Below, piece by piece: positions 8,715 through 17,423 of a stretch of DNA of 64,000 nucleotides. Position 1 is the first letter of the stretch. Each line of letters opens with the position of its first letter. Where the stretch lies: positions 225,660 to 289,659 of the forward strand of contig NZ_BBUY01000002.1 in assembly GCF_001590865.1 (NCBI RefSeq). Reading direction: 5' to 3'. The position numbers were made by a program, and so were the translations under genes. The notes beneath the pieces were generated by a model. The model was not told the origin of the DNA and made no database searches. It worked only from the letters and a program-made list of their open reading frames with translations. Source of the stretch: Streptomyces sp. NBRC 110611 (GTDB lineage: Bacteria; Actinomycetota; Actinomycetes; Streptomycetales; Streptomycetaceae).

Positions 8715-9658
8715 CCCGCGCCGGCATCCACGACCCCGTCCTGCGTGAGTCCTACGAGTACTGCCGCCGGCTCCTGGTCGCCCTCGGGGACGGGAAGGAC
8801 ATCTGGCGCGGCAGCCTGCTGCTGCCGCCGGAACGACGACCGCACGTGTGGGCGATGTACGGGTTCGCTCGCCACTACGACGAATTGTCCGAAGCTGCCG
8901 CCGGCAGCGGGACCGGGCGAGCACGGTTTGCCGACTGGCGCGCCACCGCCAAAAGGGACTTGGAATCCGGGCACTCGTGTGAACCGAGCCTGCGCGCGCT
9001 GATCCACACACTCCGCACTTTCGACCTCGCTCCCGCACCGGCCCAGGGGCTCCTCGACGCCTATCTGATGGACCTGAGCGTCACGGCATACCCCACCTTC
9101 GGCGATCTGCTGCGCTATCTGCGGCTCCTGGCCGTCGAGCCGTGTCGGATGCTCGTGCCCGTCATGGGGCCCACGAGCGGCCCCTACGGAGCAGAGGCGG
9201 AGGCGATGGCACTGGCCCTCCAGCTGACCAACCTGATCCGCGATCTCGCGGAGGACCAGCGTCACGGCCGGACCTATCTGCCGCTGGAGGACCTCGACCG
9301 GTTCGGCGTCACACGTCAGGACCTGGCCCGTGGACGGATGACCCCGGCCGTCAGGGAACTCGTGAAGTTCGAGGTGGACCGGGCCCACGCCTTCTACGAG
9401 GACGGCGCCGGGCTGCCCGACCTCGTGCACCCCCGATGCCGGGAACCGTTCCGGGCCTCACTGACGTTCTACCGGTCGTACCTCACCGAGATCGAGCGGC
9501 GCGACTACGACGTACTGACCATCAAGCCCCGCGTCGGTCCTGCGCGGAAGGCCCGGATGGCGCTGCGCCTGGGCGGTCCCCTGCTGATGTCCCGTGCGCG
9601 CCGCTCCCGTAGGGGCACGGACTCCGCGCGGCGCTGGGAGGAAGCCGCGTGTTCGTGA
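8690..9658 (+). CDS. phytoene/squalene synthase family protein
   Basis: This 322-residue protein belongs to the trans-isoprenyl diphosphate head-to-head synthase family (CrtB, HpnC, HpnD). The second aspartate-rich motif is canonical (NLIRDLAED, Asp185 and Asp189, followed by GRTYLPLED). The first motif reads DELSE (64-68), so the usual last Asp is Glu. AGGAGG stands 6 bp before the GTG start, which lies inside the upstream cis-prenyltransferase gene. No other carotenoid or hopanoid enzyme is nearby, so the product is not obvious. The genomic pairing suggests that it joins Z-prenyl diphosphates made by the upstream enzyme, or prenylates another acceptor, but that is inference. Confidence 0.87.
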   Translation: MYPDQRALTRAGIHDPVLRESYEYCRRLLVALGDGKDIWRGSLLLPPERRPHVWAMYGFARHYDELSEAAAGSGTGRARFADWRATAKRDLESGHSCEPSLRALIHTLRTFDLAPAPAQGLLDAYLMDLSVTAYPTFGDLLRYLRLLAVEPCRMLVPVMGPTSGPYGAEAEAMALALQLTNLIRDLAEDQRHGRTYLPLEDLDRFGVTRQDLARGRMTPAVRELVKFEVDRAHAFYEDGAGLPDLVHPRCREPFRASLTFYRSYLTEIERRDYDVLTIKPRVGPARKARMALRLGGPLLMSRARRSRRGTDSARRWEEAACS

Positions 9659-11778
9659 GGCTCGGCCAGGCCGCCGCCCGCCGCAGATGGGCCTTTCTCG
9701 CTGTGCCCCTGGTGCTGGCCGCGCTGGCCATGGTCGCGGCGTCAGGCCTCCACGACCGGCTGAGCTACGGGGGATTCATCGCGCGCGACGCCGAGTCCAA
9801 CCGGGCCGCCGTGGCCGTCCGGGAGCGCATCGGGCGCGGCGGCGCGGATCTGATCGCCCTCTACCGCAATCCCCACCACACGGTGGAGGAGCCCATGTTC
9901 CGCCGTGCGGTGGAGGATTCGCTGGCGTCCGCGCCGAGCGGGACCATCGTCTCGGCCATGACGTACTGGTCGCGCGATCTGCCGCCGCTGGCTTCGAAGG
10001 ACCGTCATGCGACGGCCGTCGTGATCATGCTCGCCGGAGCGGACGACACGGGGCGCGTGGCCAGTTACCACCGGCTGCGGCCGGTGCTGCGGGCGGCGGG
10101 ATTCCGCATCCAGTACGCGGGGCCGGTCGCGGTGGTCGACGGTGTCGCCGAGCGGACCCTGGCCGATGTGCGCCGTGCCGAGCTGATCGCGTTCCCGCTG
10201 GTGCTGGCCCTGCTCCTGCTCATCTTCCGCAGTCTGGTGGCAGCCCTGCTGCCGGTCGTCATCGGCGGCCTCAGTATCGGCATCACGCTGGGCGTCCTGG
10301 CGCTGCTGAACGGCGCGGTGGAGACCTCGTTCATCACCGTCAGCCTGGTGACCGCGCTGGGGCTGGCTCTGGGAGTGGATGCCGCCCTCTTCGTCGTCGG
10401 CCGGTTCCGCGAAGAGCTCGCCCGTCGTGACAGTGTGCCGGACGCGGTCGCCGCCACCTGCGCCACCGCCGGCCGTACGGTCTTCCTGTCCGGGACCGCC
10501 ATGAGCGGCATCGCTCTGGGGTTCCTGCTCTTCCCCGTCGGCGTCCTGCGGGCGTTCGGTGTCGGGGCGGCTGTCGTCATCCTGGTCAGCGCCGTTCTCA
10601 GCGTCACCGCGCTGCCCGCCGCGCTGGCCCTCCTGGGCCCGCGGGTGAACGCGGGACGGCTCCGCCGCCCATGGCGGGAGCGGGAACGGGAGCGCGCGGT
10701 CCCGGCAGAGGGGCCCTGGGCCCGGCTGGCCCGGGCGGTGATGGCCCGGCCGGGGCACTACCTGATCTGTACGTCACTGGCCCTGCTGGCCCTGACGGCA
10801 CCGTTCGCCCACGTCACCCTCGGGTTCCCCGACCAGCGGACCCTGCCCGTCGACGCACCGGCCCGCCAGGCCTCCGACGCGCTGGGGCGCGACTTCGCGC
10901 TCGGCGGACTGGACGCCGTGCAGGTGGTGGTCACCGTGCCGCAGCGGCTGGACACCCGTGACGGGCGGCAGACGCTGACGGCCTGGACCGGTGGACTCGT
11001 GCGCCTGCCCGGTGCCGGTGGCGGGCTCATCGCCGCGACGTCCCGGCACAGCGCGGTGGTCCACCTGACCCACGACAGCGCCGCCGAGGATCCGGCCACC
11101 CGGGCACTGGTGCGGCGCATCCGCGCGCTGCCGCCGCCGGATGGCGGCCAGGTGCTGGTGGGCGGACTCTCGGCGATGTCCCAGGACACCCTCGAACTGC
11201 TGGGCCGCCGGCTGCCATGGGCCCTGCTTTCCATCGCGGGCTTCACGTATGTGCTGCTGCTGGCGGCGTTGCGGTCGGTCGTCCTGCCGGTGAAAGCGTT
11301 GCTGGTCAACGCGCTGTCCCTCGGCGCCTCCTTCGGCGCTCTCGTCTGGATCTTCCAGGACGGGCATCTGACCTGGCTGGTCGGCGCGAGCCGCACCGGG
11401 TACATCGATGTCGCCCAGCCCGTGATCATGCTGATTCTCCTGATCGGCCTCTCGATGGACTACGAGTTCTTCCTGCTGTCGCGCATCCGCGAGCAGTACG
11501 ACGCCACGGGAGACAACGCCGCCGCGGTCGCGACCGGCATGCAGCGGTCGGCTCCGGTCATCACCGCCGCGGCGACGGTGGTTCTGGTGGTGTGTGCGGT
11601 CTTCGCCGGCAGCGGCGTGGCCATGGTCAAGGAGCTGTGTGTGGGGATGTTCATCGCTGTCGCTCTGGATGCCACCCTCGTCCGGGCGCTGCTCGTGCCG
11701 GCCGCCATGCGGCTGCTGGGCCGGGCCAACTGGTGGCTCCCCGGGCGCAGTACGAAGAGCGGGCAGAGCCTGTCCTGA
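9649..11778 (+). CDS. MMPL/RND-family lipid exporter
   Basis: A 709-residue inner-membrane protein with the duplicated RND topology: one helix, a periplasmic-type loop (about residues 35-165), five to six helices, then a repeat of this plan. The proton-relay positions are visible as GVDAALFVVGRFREE in the first half and LSMDYEFFLLSRIREQY in the second. In the first half the usual Asp-Tyr pair is Asp-Ala. MMPL proteins move lipids and lipid-like molecules to the outer face of the membrane, and one occurs in the carotenoid operon of Corynebacterium. GGGAGG precedes the GTG start, which overlaps the upstream stop by 10 bp. It most probably exports the isoprenoid made by the two preceding enzymes. 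Confidence 0.9.
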   Translation: MFVRLGQAAARRRWAFLAVPLVLAALAMVAASGLHDRLSYGGFIARDAESNRAAVAVRERIGRGGADLIALYRNPHHTVEEPMFRRAVEDSLASAPSGTIVSAMTYWSRDLPPLASKDRHATAVVIMLAGADDTGRVASYHRLRPVLRAAGFRIQYAGPVAVVDGVAERTLADVRRAELIAFPLVLALLLLIFRSLVAALLPVVIGGLSIGITLGVLALLNGAVETSFITVSLVTALGLALGVDAALFVVGRFREELARRDSVPDAVAATCATAGRTVFLSGTAMSGIALGFLLFPVGVLRAFGVGAAVVILVSAVLSVTALPAALALLGPRVNAGRLRRPWRERERERAVPAEGPWARLARAVMARPGHYLICTSLALLALTAPFAHVTLGFPDQRTLPVDAPARQASDALGRDFALGGLDAVQVVVTVPQRLDTRDGRQTLTAWTGGLVRLPGAGGGLIAATSRHSAVVHLTHDSAAEDPATRALVRRIRALPPPDGGQVLVGGLSAMSQDTLELLGRRLPWALLSIAGFTYVLLLAALRSVVLPVKALLVNALSLGASFGALVWIFQDGHLTWLVGASRTGYIDVAQPVIMLILLIGLSMDYEFFLLSRIREQYDATGDNAAAVATGMQRSAPVITAAATVVLVVCAVFAGSGVAMVKELCVGMFIAVALDATLVRALLVPAAMRLLGRANWWLPGRSTKSGQSLS

Positions 11779-11950
11779 CCGGCTCCGGCGCCGGGCGTCG
11801 GCGGGTGACGGCTCGTCCGCTCCGGCGCACGCCTTCGCCGCGGAGCTGTGACCGTTGTCCCCTCGGAGGAGCCTCCGTTCCCCCTATGGTGGTTGCCGGG
11901 CACTGAACTGGCATGCACTGAACTGGACGGCTACGTACGGGGGTTGCACC

Positions 11951-12526
11951 GTGGTGCGGTATGTGCGCGATCTGGTGCGCGAAGTGGTGGCGGAGCACGC
12001 GGCGCACGAGCTGCCGCTCGTCGACAGCCTGCGGGCGTTGGACGACGACCGGGTCGTCCGGACCCTCACCGGGGGCGGGCCGAAGCGGGAACCGCTCGGG
12101 TTCGGCTATGCCGAGGTGTCCGCGCTGATCGCTCCGGTCGTCTGGCTCGTCCTCGATCAGGCGGCCCGGCGCACGGTCGACCACGCCACGGAGGGTCTGC
12201 TGGCGCGCGGCCGGGCCGGCGTGCGCAGGCTGCTGCGCCGGGCGCCGGACACCGCGCACCGCACGCTGACCGCGCTGGATCCCGGCGAACTGGCGCTGGT
12301 GAGAACGCACATCGTGGCACGGGCAACCGAGCGGGGCATCGGCCGCCAGGAGGCGGAGGCGCTGGCCGACAGCGTCGTGGCGCGGATCGCGACGTCGACC
12401 GCGGCCGACGAGGAACGCCCCGCGCCCCCCGAGGCCCCCGAAACCCACGAGACCCGCGAGCCCCCCGAGACCCGCGAGGCCCCCGAGACCCGCGAGGCCC
12501 GCGAAACCCCTGGCGCCGCCTCGTGA
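11951..12526 (+). CDS. hypothetical protein coupled to the M48-type protease gene
   Basis: A GTG at 11951, preceded by GGGGG, is preferred to the in-frame ATG at 11855 whose extra residues look non-coding. The 191-residue product is mostly helical and charged, with a short apolar stretch (EVSALIAPVVWLVLDQAA). It ends in a low-complexity tail made of ETREAPE-type units encoded by near-identical GAGACCCGC repeats. No signal peptide is present and no family is recognised. Its last codons overlap the start of the next gene (GTGA), so the two are translationally coupled, and it may help or regulate that membrane protease. Codon use is typical of the region. Confidence 0.7.
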   Translation: MVRYVRDLVREVVAEHAAHELPLVDSLRALDDDRVVRTLTGGGPKREPLGFGYAEVSALIAPVVWLVLDQAARRTVDHATEGLLARGRAGVRRLLRRAPDTAHRTLTALDPGELALVRTHIVARATERGIGRQEAEALADSVVARIATSTAADEERPAPPEAPETHETREPPETREAPETREARETPGAAS

Positions 12527-15522
12527 AGGCCCTCGCCGCGCTCCGGAGCGCGACCGGGACCGGCCCCCGCTTCGCGCTGCTGGTGGTCCTCGTCGTGACG
12601 TCGAGCATCCCCACCCTCGACACACTGCTCCAGGACGTCCCGGTACTCCTCGGCCTGCGCGACGGCCGAGAGGGCCTGCACGGCCCGTCGGGGTGCCTGT
12701 ACGCCGCCGGATTCGACCCCGGCAGCAGCGATCTGGAGAACCTCCTGACGGCCCTGAGCCGGCCGGGCACCCTGCAGAAGTGCCTCGGCGACCATGCGCT
12801 CGTCCCGTACCGCGGCGCCCTCGCCACCCTGGTGCTGCTCGCTCTCGCGGCCGCTCTGTACTGGTGGCTGCCGGCGGCCCGCGAGCGGTGGCACCGGATG
12901 GTGCCGCTGGAAACCGTCGACGCCGACGGCACGCTGCGGGCCGAGCTCGCCGCGCTGTGCGCCCGCACCGGCGTCCGCGCGCGGCTGCGCTTCCGCGTCG
13001 AACCGGCGCGGACGACCTCCGGCGCCAGCGTCCACGGCCGGGCCGGGAGCTACACCGTCTCCCTGCACTCCGGTCTGCTCCCCCGGCTCGGCACCGACCC
13101 CGAGGGCTTCCGCGCCGTCGTGCTGCACGAACTCGCCCATGTGCGCCATCGCGACGTGGACTACGCCTGCGCCAGTACCGCGCTGTGGCGGGCCTACGTC
13201 CTGCTCGCCCTGGCCCCGACCTTCGCCGTGACCGGCTGGATCCTCGTCCTGGCGCTGTCCGGCACCACGTCCCCGTGGTGGCCCGGCGCCGCGGCCATGC
13301 TGCTGGCCCCCGTGCTGGTCGGACTGCTGCTGGCCGGGCTGGTACACCTCGCCCGGGCCGACCTGCTGCGGCGGCGCGAACTGTTCGCCGACCGCCGGGC
13401 GGTCGCCTGGGGCGCGAATGCCGCCAGTTGGCAGCGCCCCGACCCCGTCGGCTCCGTGGCACCGTGGCTGCGCCGGCTGACCGCGCTGCTCGGGACCCAC
13501 CCGCGGTGGGCGGAGCGTCGGCGCGCGCTCGCCGACGCCGGCCGCCTCGACCGGGTGAGCCCGCTGGCGATGTACCTCACCGGTATCTCGGCGGCGCTCC
13601 TGTACCAGTCCCTGGTGACGCTTCCGGTCCTGTCCGACGGCCCGGGCTCCTTCTGGATCACAGTCGGCGCGGTGACCCCGGTGGTCTGCTTCACCTTGGG
13701 ACTGCCGCTCGTACGGGCCTCGGGCACGGCCGACGGAGACGGGCGGTCCGCCCCGGTGGCGGGCCTGTGGCTCGGCTTCGGTCTGCTGCTGGGCCAGTTC
13801 GTCTCCAGCGGCCAGTACCGGATCGACTGGATGCTGCCGCGCCCCCAGTACCTGCTCGCGTTCCTGCTCATCGCGGCCGTGCCCGCGGTGTGGTGGTCCC
13901 AGTCCCTGCGCCTGGTGCTCGCCCTGCCCCGGCAGGGGCAGCGCTGGGCGGCCGCGGTGTGCTGCGCGCTGGTGACCGCGACGGTGCTGTGGGCCGGGCT
14001 GCGGTGGTGGCAGACCGGGGGCGAGGCGCTCTCGCTGGGCGCCGGCGACCAGGGCGCGGAGCTGGCCGCGTACTACGCCCGGACGATCCCGGGCGACTGG
14101 CACGGCTACGGCCCCGACCTCGCGGCCTTCGCCACCGGCCTCGTCCTCCTCACCCCGCTGAGCGACGAGATCCTGGTCGGGGCCGCCGCGCTGCTGATGT
14201 GGCTGCTGCCGCTGGCCCTCGCCCTGTTCCGCCGCACGGGCCTGACGGGCAGGACGGGCCCGACGGGCACGACGGGCAGGACGGGCACGACGGGCAGGAC
14301 GGGCAGGACGGGCGCTGAGGACGTGAAGGACACTCCAGGCACAGCGGGCACTATGGGCGCGACGGGCACAGCGCTGCGGCTGCGCCGGACGCTCGGTGCC
14401 GGCCTCGCCGGGGCGCTGGTGTGCGGGGCCGGTCTGGTCCTGGCCCAGCTCATGATGGACCAGTCGCGGCCGGCGACGACTAAGGGACCGGCCGGCCCCT
14501 CCGTCGTCGTCCATGTGTGGTGGGTGACCGTGACGGTTCTGGCGTCCTGTCTGCTGACGGCCGCCGTGGTGGCCGCCCGCGCACACCGGCACTGGCTGCT
14601 GCGGGCGCTGCTCGCCGCGCAGGTGGTCCAACTGCTCGCCTACGCCGAGGTGTTCCTGCTCTTCTCCGCCGACGGCTGCCTGGGGCCGCTGAACACCGCC
14701 TTCGACGTGTGCCGGTGGCGCCCCCGCAACGGCCTGATCATCGACGGCCCGGTCACCTCCCTCACGCTCGTCAACGCCGTCCTCGGGTCGGCCTGCGCGG
14801 CGTTGGTGGGGGCGGGGCTGGTGTGGGCGGTACGCCGGTTCCGCGGCCGGCCGACCGCGGCCGACGCCGCGGAACCGGCCTCGAACACGGCCGTCCGCCC
14901 GCCTTCGACGCTCCTGAAGTCGGGCACGCTCCTCGCGCTCGCCGTACCGGCGGTGGCGCTGGCCGCCGTGACCTTCCCCCGGGCATCCGCCCCCGACGAC
15001 TCCCGCCTCTGGCAGGACGCGGCCGATACGGCCAGGAAGCAACGCGGGCCCGCCCCGCCGGCGCAGGCACCGCAGACCCGCGCCTGGCAGGCGGCGTCCT
15101 GGCTGAACAACGGCGGGACCCGGCGGGCACAGCAGATCAACGCCGCCTCGATCGCCCTGAACTCCGAACTCCTCAAGGCCGCCGCGGGGAAGCGCAACGC
15201 GGACGGGAAGGTCACGCTGGACGAGAAGGCGTTCCACCGCCTCTGCGGCGCGCTGGGCCGACGGGTCGAGGAGGCCCGTGACTACTTCCCCGTCCCGGAC
15301 CGGGACCTCCAGAAGAACTGGTCCGCCGCGCTGGGCCAGGTGCACCACGGGGCCCAGCACTGCCAGGAGGCGACCGTGCCGCCCAAGGGCACCCCGCACC
15401 GGACCGACGCCGAGCGCGGGCGCCTCTTCACCGCCTCCCTCAACGAGATCGTCAGCGGAATGCGCACCTTCAGCACCACGGTCCTGGACATCAGGAAGGC
15501 CGCCACCTCACCGACCAAGTAG
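12523..15522 (+). CDS. large M48-type membrane metallopeptidase
   Basis: The gene starts at the GTG that overlaps the upstream stop. The 999-residue product has a helix near residues 10-30, another at about 105-120, and then a zinc-protease region with HELAH (His202, Glu203, His206) followed by more helices, as in HtpX/Ste24 peptidases. A further eight to ten hydrophobic segments follow. Around residues 570-610 there is a run of Thr-Gly-Arg/Thr-Gly-Thr triplets encoded by an imperfect ACGGGC-type repeat (about 14236-14315). The last 150 residues after the final helix look like an extracytoplasmic helical domain. The domain arrangement is much larger than typical HtpX (about 290 residues). The role in membrane or cell-envelope quality control is inferred from the protease family. 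Confidence 0.8.
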   Translation: MKALAALRSATGTGPRFALLVVLVVTSSIPTLDTLLQDVPVLLGLRDGREGLHGPSGCLYAAGFDPGSSDLENLLTALSRPGTLQKCLGDHALVPYRGALATLVLLALAAALYWWLPAARERWHRMVPLETVDADGTLRAELAALCARTGVRARLRFRVEPARTTSGASVHGRAGSYTVSLHSGLLPRLGTDPEGFRAVVLHELAHVRHRDVDYACASTALWRAYVLLALAPTFAVTGWILVLALSGTTSPWWPGAAAMLLAPVLVGLLLAGLVHLARADLLRRRELFADRRAVAWGANAASWQRPDPVGSVAPWLRRLTALLGTHPRWAERRRALADAGRLDRVSPLAMYLTGISAALLYQSLVTLPVLSDGPGSFWITVGAVTPVVCFTLGLPLVRASGTADGDGRSAPVAGLWLGFGLLLGQFVSSGQYRIDWMLPRPQYLLAFLLIAAVPAVWWSQSLRLVLALPRQGQRWAAAVCCALVTATVLWAGLRWWQTGGEALSLGAGDQGAELAAYYARTIPGDWHGYGPDLAAFATGLVLLTPLSDEILVGAAALLMWLLPLALALFRRTGLTGRTGPTGTTGRTGTTGRTGRTGAEDVKDTPGTAGTMGATGTALRLRRTLGAGLAGALVCGAGLVLAQLMMDQSRPATTKGPAGPSVVVHVWWVTVTVLASCLLTAAVVAARAHRHWLLRALLAAQVVQLLAYAEVFLLFSADGCLGPLNTAFDVCRWRPRNGLIIDGPVTSLTLVNAVLGSACAALVGAGLVWAVRRFRGRPTAADAAEPASNTAVRPPSTLLKSGTLLALAVPAVALAAVTFPRASAPDDSRLWQDAADTARKQRGPAPPAQAPQTRAWQAASWLNNGGTRRAQQINAASIALNSELLKAAAGKRNADGKVTLDEKAFHRLCGALGRRVEEARDYFPVPDRDLQKNWSAALGQVHHGAQHCQEATVPPKGTPHRTDAERGRLFTASLNEIVSGMRTFSTTVLDIRKAATSPTK
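14236..14315 (+). repeat. in-gene triplet repeat coding for Thr-Gly-Xaa
   Basis: An imperfect 9-bp repeat of the ACGGGCAGG / ACGGGCACG type lies within the protease gene, in frame, and encodes a flexible cytoplasmic or lumenal linker. Its copy number could vary by recombination without changing frame. Confidence 0.75.
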
Positions 15523-15546
15523 CGCGGCTGCGCAGGCTGCGCACGG

Positions 15547-16221
15547 TCAGTGCTGCGGGTGCGGGTGCCTGTGGAACAGGGACCACCGCTGCTTGTCGGC
15601 GGTCCCCCGGGTGAGGCGGCCGACGGCCACCCGCAGCCGGATGGCGTGGAACACCTCCACAGCCCCCAGGACGATGGCCATGATGCCCACCACCAGAGTG
15701 AGCGCGGCGATCGAGCCGAACGGCGAGACGATCAGCACGACGCCCGCGAACACCGTGAGGATCCCCAGGAAAAGCTGCCAACCACGTGCGGGGATGTCCG
15801 GAGACGAACCCGCGGTCGCGGTCATCATGATGCCGCGCAGCAACCATCCGAACCCGATCCAGAGGGCGAGCAACAGGATGGATTGCAGGGTGCCCCGGAA
15901 GCAGATGAGCCCGAGGAGTAGACCGAGCGCTCCCGCGATGAAGTGCAGTGCTCTCAGATGTCCGGGAACATGCGCGCCAAAGGCCGCGGCCAGCTGGAAG
16001 ACACCGGTGACCAGCAAGTAGATGCCGAAGACCACTCCGACGACGCGCAGTGTCCCGCCCGGCCACGACAGAACGACCACACCCAGAGCGATCGATGCCA
16101 GACCGATGGTGATCAGAGCCTGCCAGCCGAGGTTGACCATGGCGCCCAGGGCTTCGGCTCCCGGGGAGGTGCCCGGGGGATGCAGCGGGCTGTCGCCCGG
16201 GGATGCGGAGGGGGATGTCAT
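15547..16221 (-). CDS. HdeD-like (DUF308) membrane protein
   Basis: A 224-residue protein with about six transmembrane helices in three similar pairs, the pattern of the HdeD/DUF308 family (for example VVFGIYLLVTGVFQLAAAF and LLLALWIGFGWLLRGIM). The HdeD family was named for acid resistance in enterobacteria; in actinomycetes its role is unknown. The ATG at 16221 is chosen because GAGAGGTGGGCGG precedes it; a longer frame to 16317 would translate the 23-bp repeat described separately. The short C-terminal tail is His-rich (HRHPHPQH). It is convergent with the protease gene, only 24 bp away. Confidence 0.8.
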   Translation of the reverse strand: MTSPSASPGDSPLHPPGTSPGAEALGAMVNLGWQALITIGLASIALGVVVLSWPGGTLRVVGVVFGIYLLVTGVFQLAAAFGAHVPGHLRALHFIAGALGLLLGLICFRGTLQSILLLALWIGFGWLLRGIMMTATAGSSPDIPARGWQLFLGILTVFAGVVLIVSPFGSIAALTLVVGIMAIVLGAVEVFHAIRLRVAVGRLTRGTADKQRWSLFHRHPHPQH

Positions 16222-16233
16222 GCCGCCCACCTC

Positions 16234-16279
16234 TCTCATGGAAACAGCAGGGTCGGTCTCATGGAAACAGCAGGGTTGG
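16234..16279. repeat. 23-bp tandem duplication in the HdeD-like gene leader
   Basis: Two adjacent 23-bp copies beginning TCTCATGGAAACAGCAGGGT differ at one base. They lie 13 to 58 bp before the start codon of the gene on the minus strand, within its 5' leader or promoter. Confidence 0.85.
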
Positions 16280-16480
16280 CTGAAGACACTTGAAGAACTT
16301 CCGACTTCCATGGTCACCCATGCGGCGCTGTCCCGCTCGGGGAAGGGGTTAATGTGGCCTCCGGAGGCCTGCCGTTCCGGGGTGTAGCCAGCCGGCGACG
16401 AGCCCGGGGCCGGTGGGCGGTGAGCGCGGTTCGGCGAAGACGCGTACGCCGCGCTGGGGCGCTTTCAGGAGGGCGGCACA

Positions 16481-17386
16481 GTGTCAGACGGTGCTCAGCG
16501 GGTCTTCCCCGCCATGCGGTCCGTGGTGCAGGAGACATATGGTGCGGCTGATCTGAGCGGCAATCGCATCTTCGCCGGGGGATTCATCAACTTCGGGTAC
16601 TGGCGAGCCGTGGACCTGGACTTGCCGCTCAGCGAGGTGGAGCGGATCCGCAGCCAGGAGGATCTCTACCGTCATGTCCTGGATGCCGCTGAGCTACCGC
16701 GAGAGCCGAAGGTTCTGGAAGTGGGCTGCGGGCTCGGCATGGGATGCGCGGTGGCCCTGCGGGAATACGGCTCCGCCGCGGTCACCGGCATGGACATTCA
16801 TCCGGAGCAGTTGCGGCGGGCGCGCAGCGCGCATACCGACCTGCTGCGGGAGGAACCGGCACGGCTGCGGTTCGTCCAGGGGGCCGCGGAGAGCATGCCC
16901 GGGGAAGACGGTGAATTCGACGCTGTCATCAGTGTGGAGGCCGCTCAGCACTTCCCGGATCTCGGCGCCTTCGCAGCGGAGACGTGGCGAGTGCTGCGAC
17001 CGGGTGGCCGGGTGGCCGTCGCCAGCTTCTTCACCGTGGACGACGCGCCCGGTCGGCCCGAGGAACTCGCGCGGCTGCTGGATACGTACGCCAGCGGCCT
17101 GGACATCGCACGGCCGGTGAAGGCACTCGCCGATGCGTTCGGGGAGGCCGGTTTCACGGGCGTACGCGTCGAGTCGATCGGGGCGCATGTCTGGCCGGGG
17201 TGGGACCTCTGGCTCAGCCGGTGGTGGGCCCCGGGGACCTGGCCGCGGAACTTTCTGCGCGCCTACGAGCAACGGATCCTCGACTACTACCTCGTCACGG
17301 CAGGCCGGCCCGGACAGAACGCCGACGCCGGGAAAGCCGACGCGGCTCCGGGGTCGGGGTCGGGGTCGGGAGAACCGTTGCGGTGA
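16481..17386 (+). CDS. SAM-dependent class I methyltransferase
   Basis: A 301-residue small-molecule methyltransferase. Motif I is VLEVGCGLGMGCAV at about residue 77, followed by GMDIHPEQL (acidic ribose-binding loop), then FDAVISVEAAQHFPD and LRPGGRVAVASFF, the order seen in EryG-like and SmtA-like enzymes. The N-terminal region (FINFGYW) is typical of methyltransferases acting on natural products or sugars. AGGAGGG precedes the GTG start. The C-terminus ends in a Gly-Ser run from a GGGTCG repeat. The substrate is unknown, and no biosynthetic genes flank it. The SUKH protein gene begins 37 bp downstream and could be co-transcribed. Confidence 0.85.
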   Translation: MSDGAQRVFPAMRSVVQETYGAADLSGNRIFAGGFINFGYWRAVDLDLPLSEVERIRSQEDLYRHVLDAAELPREPKVLEVGCGLGMGCAVALREYGSAAVTGMDIHPEQLRRARSAHTDLLREEPARLRFVQGAAESMPGEDGEFDAVISVEAAQHFPDLGAFAAETWRVLRPGGRVAVASFFTVDDAPGRPEELARLLDTYASGLDIARPVKALADAFGEAGFTGVRVESIGAHVWPGWDLWLSRWWAPGTWPRNFLRAYEQRILDYYLVTAGRPGQNADAGKADAAPGSGSGSGEPLR

Positions 17387-17423
17387 GAACGGCCGTGATC
17401 CACTGTCAGTGGCGGGTGTCACG

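Noticed and set aside
14236..14315. CRISPR-like repeat array
   Set aside because: The repeat has no spacers, is in frame and codes a Thr-Gly linker.
12157..15399. Minus-strand open frame of 1080 codons opposite the protease gene
   Set aside because: It mirrors the GC-biased codons of the real gene; its composition is dominated by Gly, Arg, Gln, Pro and Ala without any domain.
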